A stretch of DNA of 64,000 bases from Epiperipatus broadwayi. Its lineage: Eukaryota; Onychophora; Udeonychophora; Euonychophora; Peripatidae. Shown piece after piece: positions 1 through 11,900 of the stretch (positions are counted from its first letter, which is position 1; each line of letters opens with the position of its first letter). Made by a program: the position numbers and the translations under genes. The stretch is taken from contig JAQFVV010012529.1 in NCBI GenBank assembly GCA_028023455.1, positions 496,001 to 560,000 of the forward strand. The letters run 5' to 3'. The notes beneath the pieces were generated by a model, which searched no databases, was not told where the DNA came from, and was given only the letters and a program-made list of their open reading frames with translations.

Positions 1-501
1 AAAGGAAGAAGTAAAAAATGTAGAAATAAAATTAAAAGCATTAGACATGAAGTGCGAGTGGATCAAGAAATTAATGAATAGAAATGATAAGGAAAAATTC
101 TTTTAGGAAGTCTAGAAGGTGGAAGAGAATGTTATGAATGAAGTAGGGAAAATTAACTATGAAACAGTCTTGATAGGGGACTCGCTAATTAGAGAATGTG
201 GAGATATAATTGCAAAAGAAAATAGAAATAGGTATGTAAGAGAATGTTTGCCTGGAGCTGGAATTACAGATGTTACAGATAAGGTAAAGAAACAAGAGAG
301 CACAGATGTTTACGTTATGGTAGGGATAAATAATTTGTCAGAGCCATTGGAGAGAGTAATGGATGAGTACAAAAAATTGATTAGTAATTTGAATAAGATT
401 TAAGGAAGAGTACGAGTAGTTGGATTACTACCACGATTCAATAATAGATATATGTTAGATAGGGCATGTTCTATAAATAAGAGAATGAAAAAAATATTGT
501 A
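1..501 (+). pseudogene. ORF1 fragment: coiled-coil end and SGNH esterase domain, 5' half
   Basis: Reading from position 119 gives about 94 residues that match residues 150-245 of the copy 2 ORF1 closely. The SGNH blocks are visible: GDSLIRE (nucleophile serine), LPGAGI (block II glycine), and MVGINNL (block III asparagine). A stop at about 401 replaces a codon that is open in copy 2, after which similarity continues (matching VVGVLPRFDKRH) up to about 500. There the sequence stops matching because of the insertion that starts at about 502. The role known for this domain in CR1 ORF1 proteins is lipid or ester hydrolysis, with an uncertain part in retrotransposition. Confidence 0.85.
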
Positions 502-3281
502 AGGTGATGCCCAATCCTTATAAAAAAATAATAAGTAAACTGATGTTTTAGGATAACATGTATAAAGATTAAATAGGCAGCCAACTTTTAAAACATAATT
601 TTTTTTAGATATTTGGAGACATACACACATATATATATATATATACAAACATAACCATACTTTCATGAAGGAATGAACAAATTTATTTTTTATTAAATGT
701 AAAATAAAATATATACATATACACATTTATACATGAATGTAGATTTTAAATCATGACGTGACAAAAATAATAAAGAAAATATTTGACATTAAATTTTATT
801 AACCACGTTTCTTTTGTTTAAAAGAGAAAAAAAAGAGTAAACCTTTGTTGATTTTGGAACGTGGAAAAAAAACTAAGCAACAGGAATTTTTAGTTGATTT
901 TTGTTGGTTTTTATTGTTCAAATGGAGGCATGAAAGTAAAGTTGTAGAATAAGAATATTTTAATTGTTATTATATTAGTTATTATGATTTCCTTTCGTTA
1001 TTAAAAATAAACTGTTTAATATTTGGAATTTTATTATTTATTAGTGAAAAATATTTTAAGAAAGGAAAAAAGACAATAGTTTAATTGATGAACTTTCATT
1101 CGTTCAAAAAAATGCTAAGAGATTCATAGTTATTTATCGTTGTCAAAAATATAATTACTATAAAATGTTTCTTGTAAAAGATAAACTCAACTAATGATGA
1201 AATAGAACTTTATTAACACTAATTTTTATTACTTTTAAAGTAAAATCTTTATCATGCGTTTCATATATATATAAATAAAAACTGCATAGAAATAGCGTTC
1301 GTTTTATATTATAACGCAAGCCTTGGAAAAAGATTTATATTTAACAAATTTATACATGTGTAAATAATATCTAACGATGCAATTTTGCTAATTAAGAGTC
1401 AGGGGATCTTTCTATCTCCTTGGTGTCGTTGGCATGGGATGGAGGATAATATTCATTGGTATTTTTAATGTTTAAATCAGCATGGAATGATCTGGAGATG
1501 CAATTGGAAAGGCAATGGCTATAAAATCAAATGCCCAGGAATTCGATTTTGGCATGGGAATTGTTAATGCTTGGAATGTTTAACATGATTTAATATACGT
1601 GAATAAAAGAAAGACATTATCTACTAAGAATACAAAAGCTGCTCTTGAAAATTTAACTTGCTATTGTTTTAAGGAATTCCGAAATTTCATTTAATTTTAT
1701 GCTTTAAATATTTTTTTTAAAATGTATACTGAGAGTTGAGTTATGAATTTTTTCTCACCCTTTTATTCATTTGTAGCAAACATTTTTTTTAAAAAGAACC
1801 CATTTGTTTAGATTTTTATAGGGAGAGAAAAATACAAATACACAACTCAAGGTATACATAAATATATTATATATGTTTGTAAATAAAATATTAGCGTAAT
1901 TGAATGCTTAAATTAAACTGGACAATGACTTAAAGACAAAAGGTAAGATTTTAAATATTTACATTTATTAGACAATTAATATATTAAAATCAAACTAATT
2001 AATAAGTAAATATATATAACATTTTCTTGTTTAAATGATTAACAGCCTTATGAATGAACTATATCCACAATACACAAATTAGCAATTCATGGACATAACC
2101 TTGAGATACATTTAAAGGACATAAACAAAATGATAATGGTACATCTAGTAATATAATTTCATATTTAAAATAATTGATACTTTATATTGTACATTATGCA
2201 CTATAATTTTATAATTTTTATTTCAATTGATATGTTAATATTTAAGTCATAGCTAGTCTTATTGTAGTAAAGATAAATCAATATTTTATTATATCCATGT
2301 ATATATTTTATTAATTCATAAATATTATAAATTTAACCCCAATTTCATAAATAAATATTTGTTGTTTGAAGTTAAAATCTTTGTTTCTCTGGTCTCTAGA
2401 TTATTAAGCATCATTCATACTTCACTCACCAGAATAGCTATTATACATGTATACAGATTTTTTTTTAATATATTATTAGCAATAGCCATTAAGGATCTAT
2501 ATAGAGGTCATATTATTGCCATCCTATTTAAATCCATCCTTGAGCAGAGTTAAAGGCAAATGTCTATACTGAGTTAGAACCCCGAGTAGTAATAGGACCT
2601 GTAAGTAGAGAAGGCTCTGGGTGTACCATCCTAAAGGGTTTTATTTTGTTGTAGAAAATCTATAATTTTTAGGGTTGGATTGGATATTTGATTGTTGAAT
2701 TTTTGTTTAGTTCTGTTGCAAGTATTGATGTTGGATGGGGAATTTTTGTCATTGTCTTGAGGATGTGATGTATTCATGTCACTTGTGACTGATTGATCTC
2801 ATTCACTGCTCCAACCCAAATTATCATATTAGTTACTATTTATCAGAAAGTAGTTAACAGTAGGCCTGCCATGATTTTACCTTTAGGACTCCAGAGAGAG
2901 TAAGGTATAGTTCTTTTTGATATATGTATAATATTTGTCTCTAAGACTCCCAAAGATGAGCAAGGCAATAGTTTATAATAATAGCCCCTAAGACTTGGAT
3001 GTAAGCAGGGCAGTGCAATAGTGTTTGCAGAAAACTATTATGGGTTGTAGTAGCTTAGAGAGACTGAAATGTGATGATCATCTGAGTGTTTATGAAACAT
3101 TGTATACTTTAAGAGCAGTGATTGAACTCTTTTATCTATCTCAAAATTGTGAAATGCTAATCATTCTTTTGGCTGTCAGTATCTGTCAGATCTTTAGAGG
3201 AATGGATGAGTATATAACCTAAATATATAATTCATTCTTAAAGGACTGTTGATAGTATTTTTCGGTCTGTTACATTATGGA
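502..3281 (+). mobile_element. Unidentified 2.8 kb insertion splitting LINE copy 1
   Basis: LINE similarity stops at about 501 and resumes at 3282 with AGAAAAATAATGTATATG, so this block was inserted in the LINE or replaced part of it. It has no recognisable protein. It includes a short TA tract near 630-645 and a GC-richer block at about 1395-1560. Its last 700 bases resemble the dispersed repeat seen at 58540-58785: CCCCGAG followed by GGAC near 2580-2608, and a terminal CTGTTACATTATGG at 3267-3280. I see no terminal inverted repeat and no clear target-site duplication, so the mechanism is unknown. The orientation given follows the shared 3' terminus. Confidence 0.6.
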
Positions 3282-6200
3282 GAAAAATAATGTATATGTT
3301 TGTGGATGTGCAGGATTTTTTTATTAGTAAAAGGGAGTTATATAGTAAAGATGAATTGCACTTAGAAAAACACAGAACAGAAGCATTAGGGTGTTTGATT
3401 TATGAAAAATATTATGATATTATCAAAAAGAAGGCTAAGAATGGACAGGATGTAAGAAATAAACAAAGGATAGATGATTTAGATATAAATGTAGATGTGG
3501 AGAAGATTTGGATCTGTAAAACCAATGATAAACAAGCTAATTACAAATGTAATAGCGAAGAAATAGTCAAAAGAATTTTTAAAAGAGTAGTAAAAAAGAA
3601 ACAAATTGTTAAAATTGGATATTTGAATATGCAATGTGGTAGGAGATGAAAAAAGTGGCTGGAATTAAACAAAACAGTTAAAAATGAAAAACTTTACTTA
3701 TTAGCAGTAGTGGAAACACATCTAAGACTTGGTATGGCAGGTTATAAATAGATAAAAAAAAAAGGAGGAAGTTATGTCAAAAAAATATTTAAATACAGTA
3801 AAGTGTCAAGAACATTTGTGGTTTGAGATAACGTTAAGAAGACAAGAATGAATGGTTGCTATAATATATATGGCCACTGGACATAATCAAACTATAATGG
3901 AGTGGAACAGTAGCATATATGAATATCTAGTTAAGGATATACAGAGTTTTAACAAAAAGGAAGAAGAAATAATGGTTATAAGAATATGAATGGGCATATT
4001 GGAAAAAATTGATGACATGAATAACAAGAATGAACAGTTTTTGAAAAATTTTTGTCAGAGGGTGAATTTGAGCATTGGAAATTAATCAAATATTTATGGG
4101 GGCAATACACATGGTTTAGAAATATTATATTTCATACAATAGATTATATATTAGTAGAGAAAGAGGGAATGAATAAAGTACAGAAAATTCAAGTGTTTGA
4201 TAATGAAGAGAGAGTACGTAATAATGATCATAATTTCTTTATAATAAGAATGGTTAGTAATGTGATGGAAAATAGTAATAAAAGTAGAAAGGATAGTAAA
4301 AGATATGGATGGAGAATGAATAATAAGAATAAGTTAGAAGAATATAAGGACTGATGTGATGAAGTAGAAGAAGTGGCAAATAGAGTTTTAGGTGAGAATA
4401 TTCAGAACAATAAAAGTAATAGAAAAGTGAGAATTAATAAAAATGTAAAAGATAGGAAAAAAGCATGCAGAGAATATAAATGTGCTATTAAAAACAAAGA
4501 TTGTGGAAAAGATGTTAATATTAAATGGGAAAACTATTTAAAAAAAAAAAAAGAAGTTGGTTAAAATAGATAATTATAGAGAGAGAATGAAATTAAATAG
4601 TAAATTATTGGAGGATATTAATAAAAATGCAAGTGATGAGAGTAAAAAATTTTGGAAATATATTAAAAGAAAGAATGTAGGGGAGAGAGAAATAGAATTA
4701 CTAAACGATGAAAAAAAGGAGTGTAGCTCTAGATAAGAATTAGAGACAATCTTAAATAAATATGTAATAAATACAAAAAAGATTTTAGATGTGAAGGACA
4801 GAGTGATATAACAAACATTAAAGCATGTAGTAATAGAAATATTAGTTTACAGAAAATGATTTGAATAAAGCAGGAAAAAAATTGAAAAATGGAAAGGCAA
4901 GAGATGAATGACAGCAGAGATGATGATGAATTTTGGGAATAGGACAAAATTAAATCTATTATCATGTTTTAATAAGATGGCACAGAAGACTTTCCATATA
5001 ACTGAAATAATATAAGAGTAAGGCTATTATTTAAAGAAAAGGGTAAAGATTATAGAAAATTAAATAATTATAGATGGAGTGTTAATGTCAGTGTTATATA
5101 AAGTGTTTGCGTATATAATGGCTGGAAGAGTGGCAAAATGAATGGAAGAAAATAATATAGTGGAAGAAATGCAAGGAAAGTTCTAGATTGGATAAGTGTA
5201 TAGGAGATAGTAGAGTAAATAGAAATAGATTATGGATAAATTTAATAAATTTGGGAATGAATGGAGCTTTAGTAGATCTTATTAAGAGATTGTATGAAAC
5301 TAATTACTATGCATATCAATTAGAAAATATAGAATCAGAGTTAAAAGTGGGTGGTACTAAGGCAAGGATGCCCTATGTCACCTATTTTGTTATATTTAAA
5401 AAAATGGGGTAGTATTACCATCAATAGATGGCAATGGAGTGTATATATTATCAGGTCTTTTATTTGTGGATGATATCTTCTTGTGCACAGAAAGTAGGAA
5501 AGATATGGAAGTTATGCTGAAGACATGCACAAGGATAGTGAAAGAGATGGGGATTAAATTTAGTGAAGAAAAATCAAAAGTAGTGATGATAGAAAGAGAA
5601 GAAAAAGATTGCGGGACATGAAGTTAAATGTGGTGAATAGATATAACTATTTGGGATCATATTACTTAAGTAATCAGAGTAATTGCTTGGATGAATGGAA
5701 GAAAAAAATGATAAATGAAACAAAGAAAAGAAAGAGACTGATAAAGAAATTAATAGTTTTTATATAATAAATATTATGTATAAAGAATTGTATGGAAGTT
5801 GCATGGCAATAATTGGGTTAACTTATGGTAACAATGTGTTAGATAAAGGGGTGTTAGATTATTTAAAAAAAGTACAAAGAAAGTAGGAAACATGCATTAG
5901 ATGCAGATGTTTGAACAGCAAAGGAGGCAATTCAAGGAGAAATGGGACAGGCACGTTTTTATATGAGAGATGCAAAAAGCAAAATGAAAATGTTCAGTAG
6001 ATTGCAATTTATGGATCATAAAAGAATAGCCAAAATAGTATATAATTGGGTTGCAAGTAAAAGACAAGCGACAAGATGAATGAGAAAAGTAGTATGATAT
6101 GCACAAGATTTGGATAAAGACTTGATGACAGTATACTTGTACAAAAGATGAGATGATTGTGTTAGGAGAATTGTTGAGTGTTATACTGGCAAAGAATGGG

Positions 6201-6690
6201 ATAGAAGAATAGAAATATAGAGAATAAAAAGAGTTTAAATATATATAGAAGTAAACAGAATATTGGGTGTGAGTTTATTTACAATAATAGCAAGGAAAGT
6301 GCTCGAACAGGATCATTAGCACCAAGGAAATATACACATAAATGGAAAAATGTGGGTGATTTAGTCTGCAAGTTATGTAAGGAAAGCATGAAAAATATTA
6401 TCTGTTAATTAAATGTAAATGCTTAGAAGCAGAAAGAATACAAATAATGAAATTGTGGGAGAATAAATATAAACAAAGTGATTATACAGACAGTGGGTTC
6501 TTGATTTTTATGTTAGGTTTGGAAAAAGATAAGAGGGACCATAGAGTGGATAAAAATGTTGTATAAATGGGCTGGACCAGGATAGAGAAGAATATGGGAA
6601 AAACTTAGGGTGGGGAATAAAAAGGGAAAGGAGAGGTAGCTCTTTGGACATAATGGCTGAGAGATTCCCGATTCCAATAAAGATGCCATA
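3282..6690 (+). pseudogene. Fused esterase / endonuclease / RT remnant of LINE copy 1
   Basis: The frame at 3290-3649 begins in the last part of the esterase domain (KRELYSKDELHL, the D..H block V), runs through a basic linker, and enters the endonuclease start KIGYLNMQ with no stop between them. The rest is broken: endonuclease parts at 3650-4354 (including the NNDHNF box near 4218), the linker before RT at 4373-4800, RT scraps at 4850-5640 with motif C as FVDDIFL near 5463, and the C-terminal region at 5640-6690. The order and content match copy 2 throughout. Expected activities are target-site nicking and reverse transcription, both lost here. Confidence 0.85.
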
Positions 6691-6717
6691 GTGCATCGCA
6701 TCGCAATTATAAATTAG

Positions 6718-6845
6718 TTAAAACACATTGAAAAGGGCAAAAATTAATATTTGCTGAAAAAAGCTTTTTTATGTATGATTATTATTACATATATTATTGT
6801 TGTTATATAAAGATATTTTACATTATGTCATTGATTTATTTAAAT
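6718..6845 (+). repeat. Third copy of the arm of the 46 kb fold-back repeat
   Basis: The stretch with TTGAAAAGGGC, then TGCTGAAAAAAGCTTTTT and TATGTATGATTATTATT, matches the right arm of the inverted repeat at 46757-46983 and the reverse complement of its left arm. It begins right after the 3' end of LINE copy 1. It is a single arm here, without a partner nearby. Confidence 0.6.
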
Positions 6846-6954
6846 ATAAGCAAATAGTAGCAATTTCTTAATCCATTCTTATTTTTTTCCATTCTAATAT
6901 TCATTTTATTATTAATTGTAATCCCTATATATACATAATCAACTGGAGGATTAT

Positions 6955-7200
6955 GCATTAGATTGGATAACAAGTGAAATAAGTCCCAAGCAGCATTTAT
7001 CGCCTAATCTATTTATGATATTTTTAAAAGAATTAGAAAATAAAAAATAAATATAGGATATGAAATACTTAAAACTAGATATAATAAAAAATACAGGCTA
7101 CCAACATTAATTTTTACAGAGGAAATACTTAAAACTACATATAATAAAAGATATAGGCTACCAACATTAATTTTTACAGATGACGTGGTTTTTTCTGCAG
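6955..7200 (+). pseudogene. LINE reverse-transcriptase scrap (motifs B to C)
   Basis: Translations in shifting frames give LSPNLFMIFLKELENK, then LPTLIFTDDVVFSA. These are the usual RT sequence after motif B (SPxLFxxFL) and the catalytic motif C with the DD pair. Nothing else of the element is readable on either side. The segment between the two motifs is partly duplicated (see 7062-7181). It is a different, unrelated-looking LINE from copy 1, which ends 250 bases upstream. Confidence 0.6.
7062..7181 (+). repeat. 60 bp tandem duplication, two units, inside the RT scrap
   Basis: Unit 1 is 7062-7121 and unit 2 is 7122-7181. Each begins GAAATACTTAAAACTA and ends AATTTTTACAGA followed by one variable base. 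They differ at only a few positions, so the duplication is much younger than the decay of the RT fragment it lies in. Confidence 0.9.
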
Positions 7201-7769
7201 TATTTTACCATTTTTCACTCATTTTTTAATTTATTAATTATCAATAGCTTTAATTTTTCATCATTAAATTTAATATATTTTTCTCTCTTTTTTGGTTTTT
7301 AACATGAAAAACTATAATAACCTGCAAAAAATAATGCTGCTGTTTAATTTTTATTATATCTAGGTTGAATCATTTATTTTCTAATTCCCTTAAAAATAAT
7401 GTCTATCTCATTTGTTGCATCATGTAATTCATAATCTTCCAGTTGATATATATATAAATAATTTTCATATATTAATTTTTGCAATATGATTCAACTAGCT
7501 TTTTTTTTTTTTTTTTTGCAGACATTATCATTTTCATGTTGCTTACATCCAATAAAATACTTATAATCTTGTTGGTAAATCAATTCAAAAGATCTATTGG
7601 ACTATCATTATATCATCTGAGTTGTCTTTCTGTACCTCATTATTTCTTTGAAAAACAAGGAAATGTAAAATACTTTCCCATCTCCAGTTATTCTAGTAAT
7701 TAATTTCTTATGATTATAAGTTTATTCATTGTTTTTTAATACAAGAGAAAAAATTTATCACTATTGGTT

Positions 7770-7840
7770 GTATAAGATGGAGAGGATGACTGAAGGGAGC
7801 TTGAAAGTCTGGATTCAAATCCCCTTTAATTACATCTAGC
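7770..7840 (+). repeat. Possible tRNA-derived SINE fragment
   Basis: GGATTCAAATCCCC at about 7813-7826 resembles an RNA polymerase III B box, with an A-box-like GATGGAGAGGATGACTGA about 40 bases upstream. The spacing suits a tRNA-derived SINE head, but no body or tail is recognisable. It would lie in the 3' untranslated region of the minus-strand gene whose stop is at 7976. Confidence 0.25.
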
Positions 7841-7975
7841 TTAAAAATATATATCCTATACTGGTATTTAAATATCACTCATATTATTTTAAAAGTGATT
7901 GCTAATATATATAACGCTAGGCATACAACTATTACAGTCAAATCATACAGAAAACTAGAAAAAAAAAAGTTATAA

Positions 7976-8064
7976 TTACTCTTCACATATGATGGATTTT
8001 GCCTGGGCTGTATCTCCATCACCTGACTGACCATCTGTGGGAATATCAGCAACAGATTCATTTT
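7976..8064 (-). CDS. Probable terminal coding exon of an unidentified minus-strand gene
   Basis: On the minus strand a pyrimidine-rich tract and TAATAG end at 8065, followed by an open segment of about 29 codons to a TAA at 7976-7978. The peptide is acidic and polar: it starts NESVADIPTDG, continues QSGDGDTAQAK, and ends SIICEE. Its acceptor phase (one base carried over) matches the donor phase of the exon at 19776-19856, and joining them makes a sensible acidic tail with a glutamate at the junction. A possible polyadenylation signal AATAAA lies at 7721-7726 on the minus strand. I do not recognise the protein. The composition (disordered, acidic) suggests a flexible C-terminus. The base composition is richer than the flanks, as expected for an exon. 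Confidence 0.5.
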
Positions 8065-8654
8065 CTATTATGTGAAAAAATAATTTTAAAAATTAAATTA
8101 TAAAGAAGAAATTAAAAGACAAATTAATTAATAATTATATTAAAATTAGGACTTAAGTTTTTAATATAAAATTTTTTTAAAAGTTAAAATTTAATAAAAA
8201 GATATATATTTAAAATACAAGCACTCTTCATATACCTGGAGCTATCCTCTATATTTAAAAAGATATGTACATTAGGATTTAAAACTATTTCAATCTATTT
8301 ATAACCAAATAAATTCTCTATAGTTCTGGTAAAATAAACATTTGGTGATAGATCTTTCTCTACAATGATCTGCCTAATTTTTTCAAGCTTTTCAATCCAA
8401 CATGCATTACTGTGATAAAGAAGTTCTATTGGTCATCATCATTTATTATTAAGCATTATATAGTTTTTAAATGAATTAACTGTTTTATATTATAATATAA
8501 ATAAATATTTTTCCAAATTTGGTCATTTGTGTTACAGGAGAAAATTCTAACCTCACCCAGCAGCCATTTGTATATTATCTTTGCTATTCAAGATATTTTT
8601 AGAAATTTTCATTAGTACACTTCAAAAGTATCACTATTTTTTCTGTTTTTTTTA

Positions 8655-8966
8655 CTATCCATCTTTCTCTAGCATAGTTTCAATAAATACTAAATTTAAT
8701 AATTCCAATTTTTTTTTTATAATGCATTTCCTATTTCCAATTATTTTTCCCAGGTTTTTCATTGCAACTTTATTCAGTGTCACTCTATTATAGATCTTTT
8801 GACCACTGGATCCTTTATTTGATGAAAGACCCAAAGAAACATAATTTTCGATGACTTTTAAAACTTTGTCCATTTTAAAATCAGCTTTATCATCATAATC
8901 TTTGTCTTCATATTTATCTGTAATCATATCTTTTCCTTTTATATATTCTAAATTTAAATTACACAA
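8655..8966 (-). pseudogene. LINE RT thumb fragment
   Basis: The 103-residue minus-strand frame ends with IYNRVTLNKVAMKNLGKI, then NRKCIIKKKLELLNL. This is the typical LINE segment just after the RT palm (I.NRI..AK.AM..L.KIW..R.IS...K..LLN), preceded by LSSNKGSSGQ where YLGS.I..DGS is usual. The expected following YG.E.W box is ruined (METMLEKDG then stop). It lies in the inferred intron of the minus-strand gene, about 600 bases from the terminal exon. The family is not determined. Confidence 0.55.
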
Positions 8967-11900
8967 TTAATAGAAAATTTATAATGTAACAGTTTTATTT
9001 TTTTAATAATATAATTTACAAAAAAAAAAAAGACGAATCTTTATAAATATAAATATGAATATCTATACATAGTCATTTTTTACAATAATATCTTACACAG
9101 AGCATTTTTCTGGTTCCTCAGATATATTTTCACACTGACAAAATATATATAGAAGATTCTCATCATCAGTATTCATATAGCTAAATTATAGAACAGTATA
9201 TGAAATTCTACTCATTTATATGGTTTCATTAAAGTTCTATAAAAATATAATTTAAAATAACATGTTCATTAAATGTGAAGTGATTAAAATGTTTTTCCTG
9301 GCTTTAATTAATTGCAACATTGTGATATAGTATTATTTATAAAAAGAAAAAAAATGTTTTTTAAGAGTAAAATTGATTACAATAATCAATAATAATTATC
9401 ACTCACATATGATGCATATGGTAATAGAATTTTTTATAAATAAAAAATATTCTAAACATTAATTTCCTGTTGTATTGTAGAAATCAGTATTACTTATTGG
9501 AAATAATTAAAATTTAGATTAAAAACAATCCAAGTTGAGAAATACAATCTCTCATTGTCAAACTAATAGAGAATTTTGCTTCTAATAATTTAGTTAATCA
9601 AACTTCTCATCGATATTCAAGACTATAATTGGATGATAACTAGGACTTATATAAATTCATCACTTGGGATTTTAATATTTAAACCTCAATTTTAAGGACA
9701 AAGAAAAACCCAAGTTTTTTATATAAAAAAAATTGGCAGATTGCTCACATCAAGATTATAAAAAAAAGTTGATCATGTACTAGTCAAACTTGCAGGATTA
9801 AAGTTTGAAGTATCTGAATGACAGATTTCATGAAAAATTCACTTGTAATCAAGTCAACTATTCAGCTATATGAGATTGTCAAAACCAAAAACAGAAAAGG
9901 AAAAATTCTATAACGGTTTCACTATAACTAAACAAAACCATCCAATCAACAGTGGATATTCTAGAATTCTATTCCATTAGAAAAGACATTGAATTATGGC
10001 TAATAAGATAAAATAAAAAAAAGTCAGTCTGCAAATTTCATCCATCATTCAGCCTGCAGTCAGAATGAATCATCTAAAAAACAACAAGACAACTTACTAC
10101 TAGACTAATAAATTATCTTGCCAATATATATATAAAATTATTAATTTTAATAGAGATAGCAAGCAAAAGTAATCTTACATGTAACACTAATAAACTATCA
10201 TCAATACCAGCCAAGATTTGTGTGTACAACTGCACTACTTAAGATTTCTTCTACCCACTATCTCCATTAAAATTATATTATTTTCATACAGACCACCTTA
10301 ACACACGTAAATTGTTATTTAGTTTTATTACATGCTTGGAAAGTTTTATCTTGATCTCTAATCATATACTGTTTTTATATCAACCAGATAATACAAAAAT
10401 TACACTGCCTATTGTTTTGATGGAGAAATGCATTTAATAATTAATCAGTCTATGTTAAGTCTGGAGATCTTTTTTGCTCACTGGAGCTGCAAACTTTCTA
10501 AATTACTTTCATCCATCTTAAGGTTTAAAAATGCTGATTCTTTGAATTCAAAAACAATATGTCCAAGCTGATTTTGACATCATGCAATAGTTTTTTTTTT
10601 TGATAGTAACCATAAGTTTGCTAACTGTTTGGCATTTAACCAATTTGCAAAAAATTAAAATATGTAGTGTACTTGATATCATTAGTTAGATTGAGATTAC
10701 AAATGTTAATCAGTTACATTTAATTAGTCTAATTAATGATTATTGCCATTGAAGTTTTCTCACAATCAGCAATATAGTAGGCATGAAAAAAAATCCATTT
10801 CTGAGAATATCTTTTTAACAAACATTATAAAAAGAATCTGTTTAATTTATAGAAGTGAATCTGATAATGAATATAATTGATACTGCATATTTAAAATGAA
10901 TGAATGATTCTATGACTATTTTCTTGCCACCTATCTAATGCTTCATAAACTATTTTTATGAACTGCATCTGGATTTGAAGGCTACTGTAAGATTAACTTT
11001 TAACAAAAGCATCCATAATTCTCTTTCAGAGTTTAGTGAGCTATTGGTCTTATTTAATCCAAAAATTGTATCTAAAGTGATTTAAGCTAGGTAAGACTTT
11101 TGACATAAAAGATAATGAGTTTATTTTGTAATCTTCATTTATGACTTCATCAAAAAAAATAAACTAATTATTCTAGTAATCTGTGGTTATCTTATTGCTG
11201 CAGTTAGTGAAATTTTTTATTATTATTATTTATAGTTGCCCAGTTTATTTTGAAGATAATAGAAATTTTTTATCCTGAATCAAGTTCCATCAAGAGTGTG
11301 AATGGTGCTAAATATTGAATTAGTATTCTTTATACCTCCAGCATTGTTTATTTCAGATTTTTCTTGGTAGTGATAAGACCAAATCTCTCAATCTTCTTAT
11401 TATATTCAGTCTGCAGAATTTTTTTTTATGAAATAGACTGATTCAATGTCAGCCACATGATGGCTCATAAATTTTTATAGCAATTTTCCCTATAATAAGA
11501 ATTTAGTTTGCCAGTCAGATTTATTAGAATGCCTGGTCACTATAATTATACATAAATAAATTTTTAATAATTGATCATATGATGACTCAGAAAATACTTG
11601 GGACACAATAAATATTAAATATTAGAATTCATTAGCAAATTAAATGCTATTTCCTTATGCTACAAATATAATATTCTTAAGTATCCTTTAAAATCATAAA
11701 TTAGTGTTAATTTCCAAGGTTCTATGACATAATTCATATTTTCTATTCAATTCCCTGATTGCATAGATTAAAGTGGTACAAATTGCAAAAATCTAAATAA
11801 AAAGAGCTGAAAATAATTTTTGAAAATACTACAAAAAAAAAAAAAAAGCTTTAAATGATATATAGAGTCTATTTGAAACTTCAAAAACAACCATACAACC

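Larger units (their letters stand above)
1..6715 (+). mobile_element. CR1-like LINE, decayed copy 1 (5' end outside window)
   Basis: A decayed non-LTR retrotransposon that enters at the left edge. Position 1 matches about 31618 of the better copy at 30421-35874, so the PHD finger and 5' region lie outside the window. In order it keeps the coiled-coil end and esterase part of ORF1, an endonuclease (APE-type), the RT palm, and a C-terminal region ending near 6690. The 3' end carries CATCGCATCGCA at about 6693-6705, matching the CATCACATCACAT tail of copy 2. Many stops and frameshifts scatter the frames, so it is not functional. A 2.8 kb insertion (502-3281) splits it inside the esterase domain. 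By eye it looks clearly more decayed than copy 2. Confidence 0.9.

Noticed and set aside
502-3281. Helitron or DNA transposon identity for the insertion
   Set aside because: No terminal inverted repeat, no terminal CTRR with hairpin and no transposase were seen.
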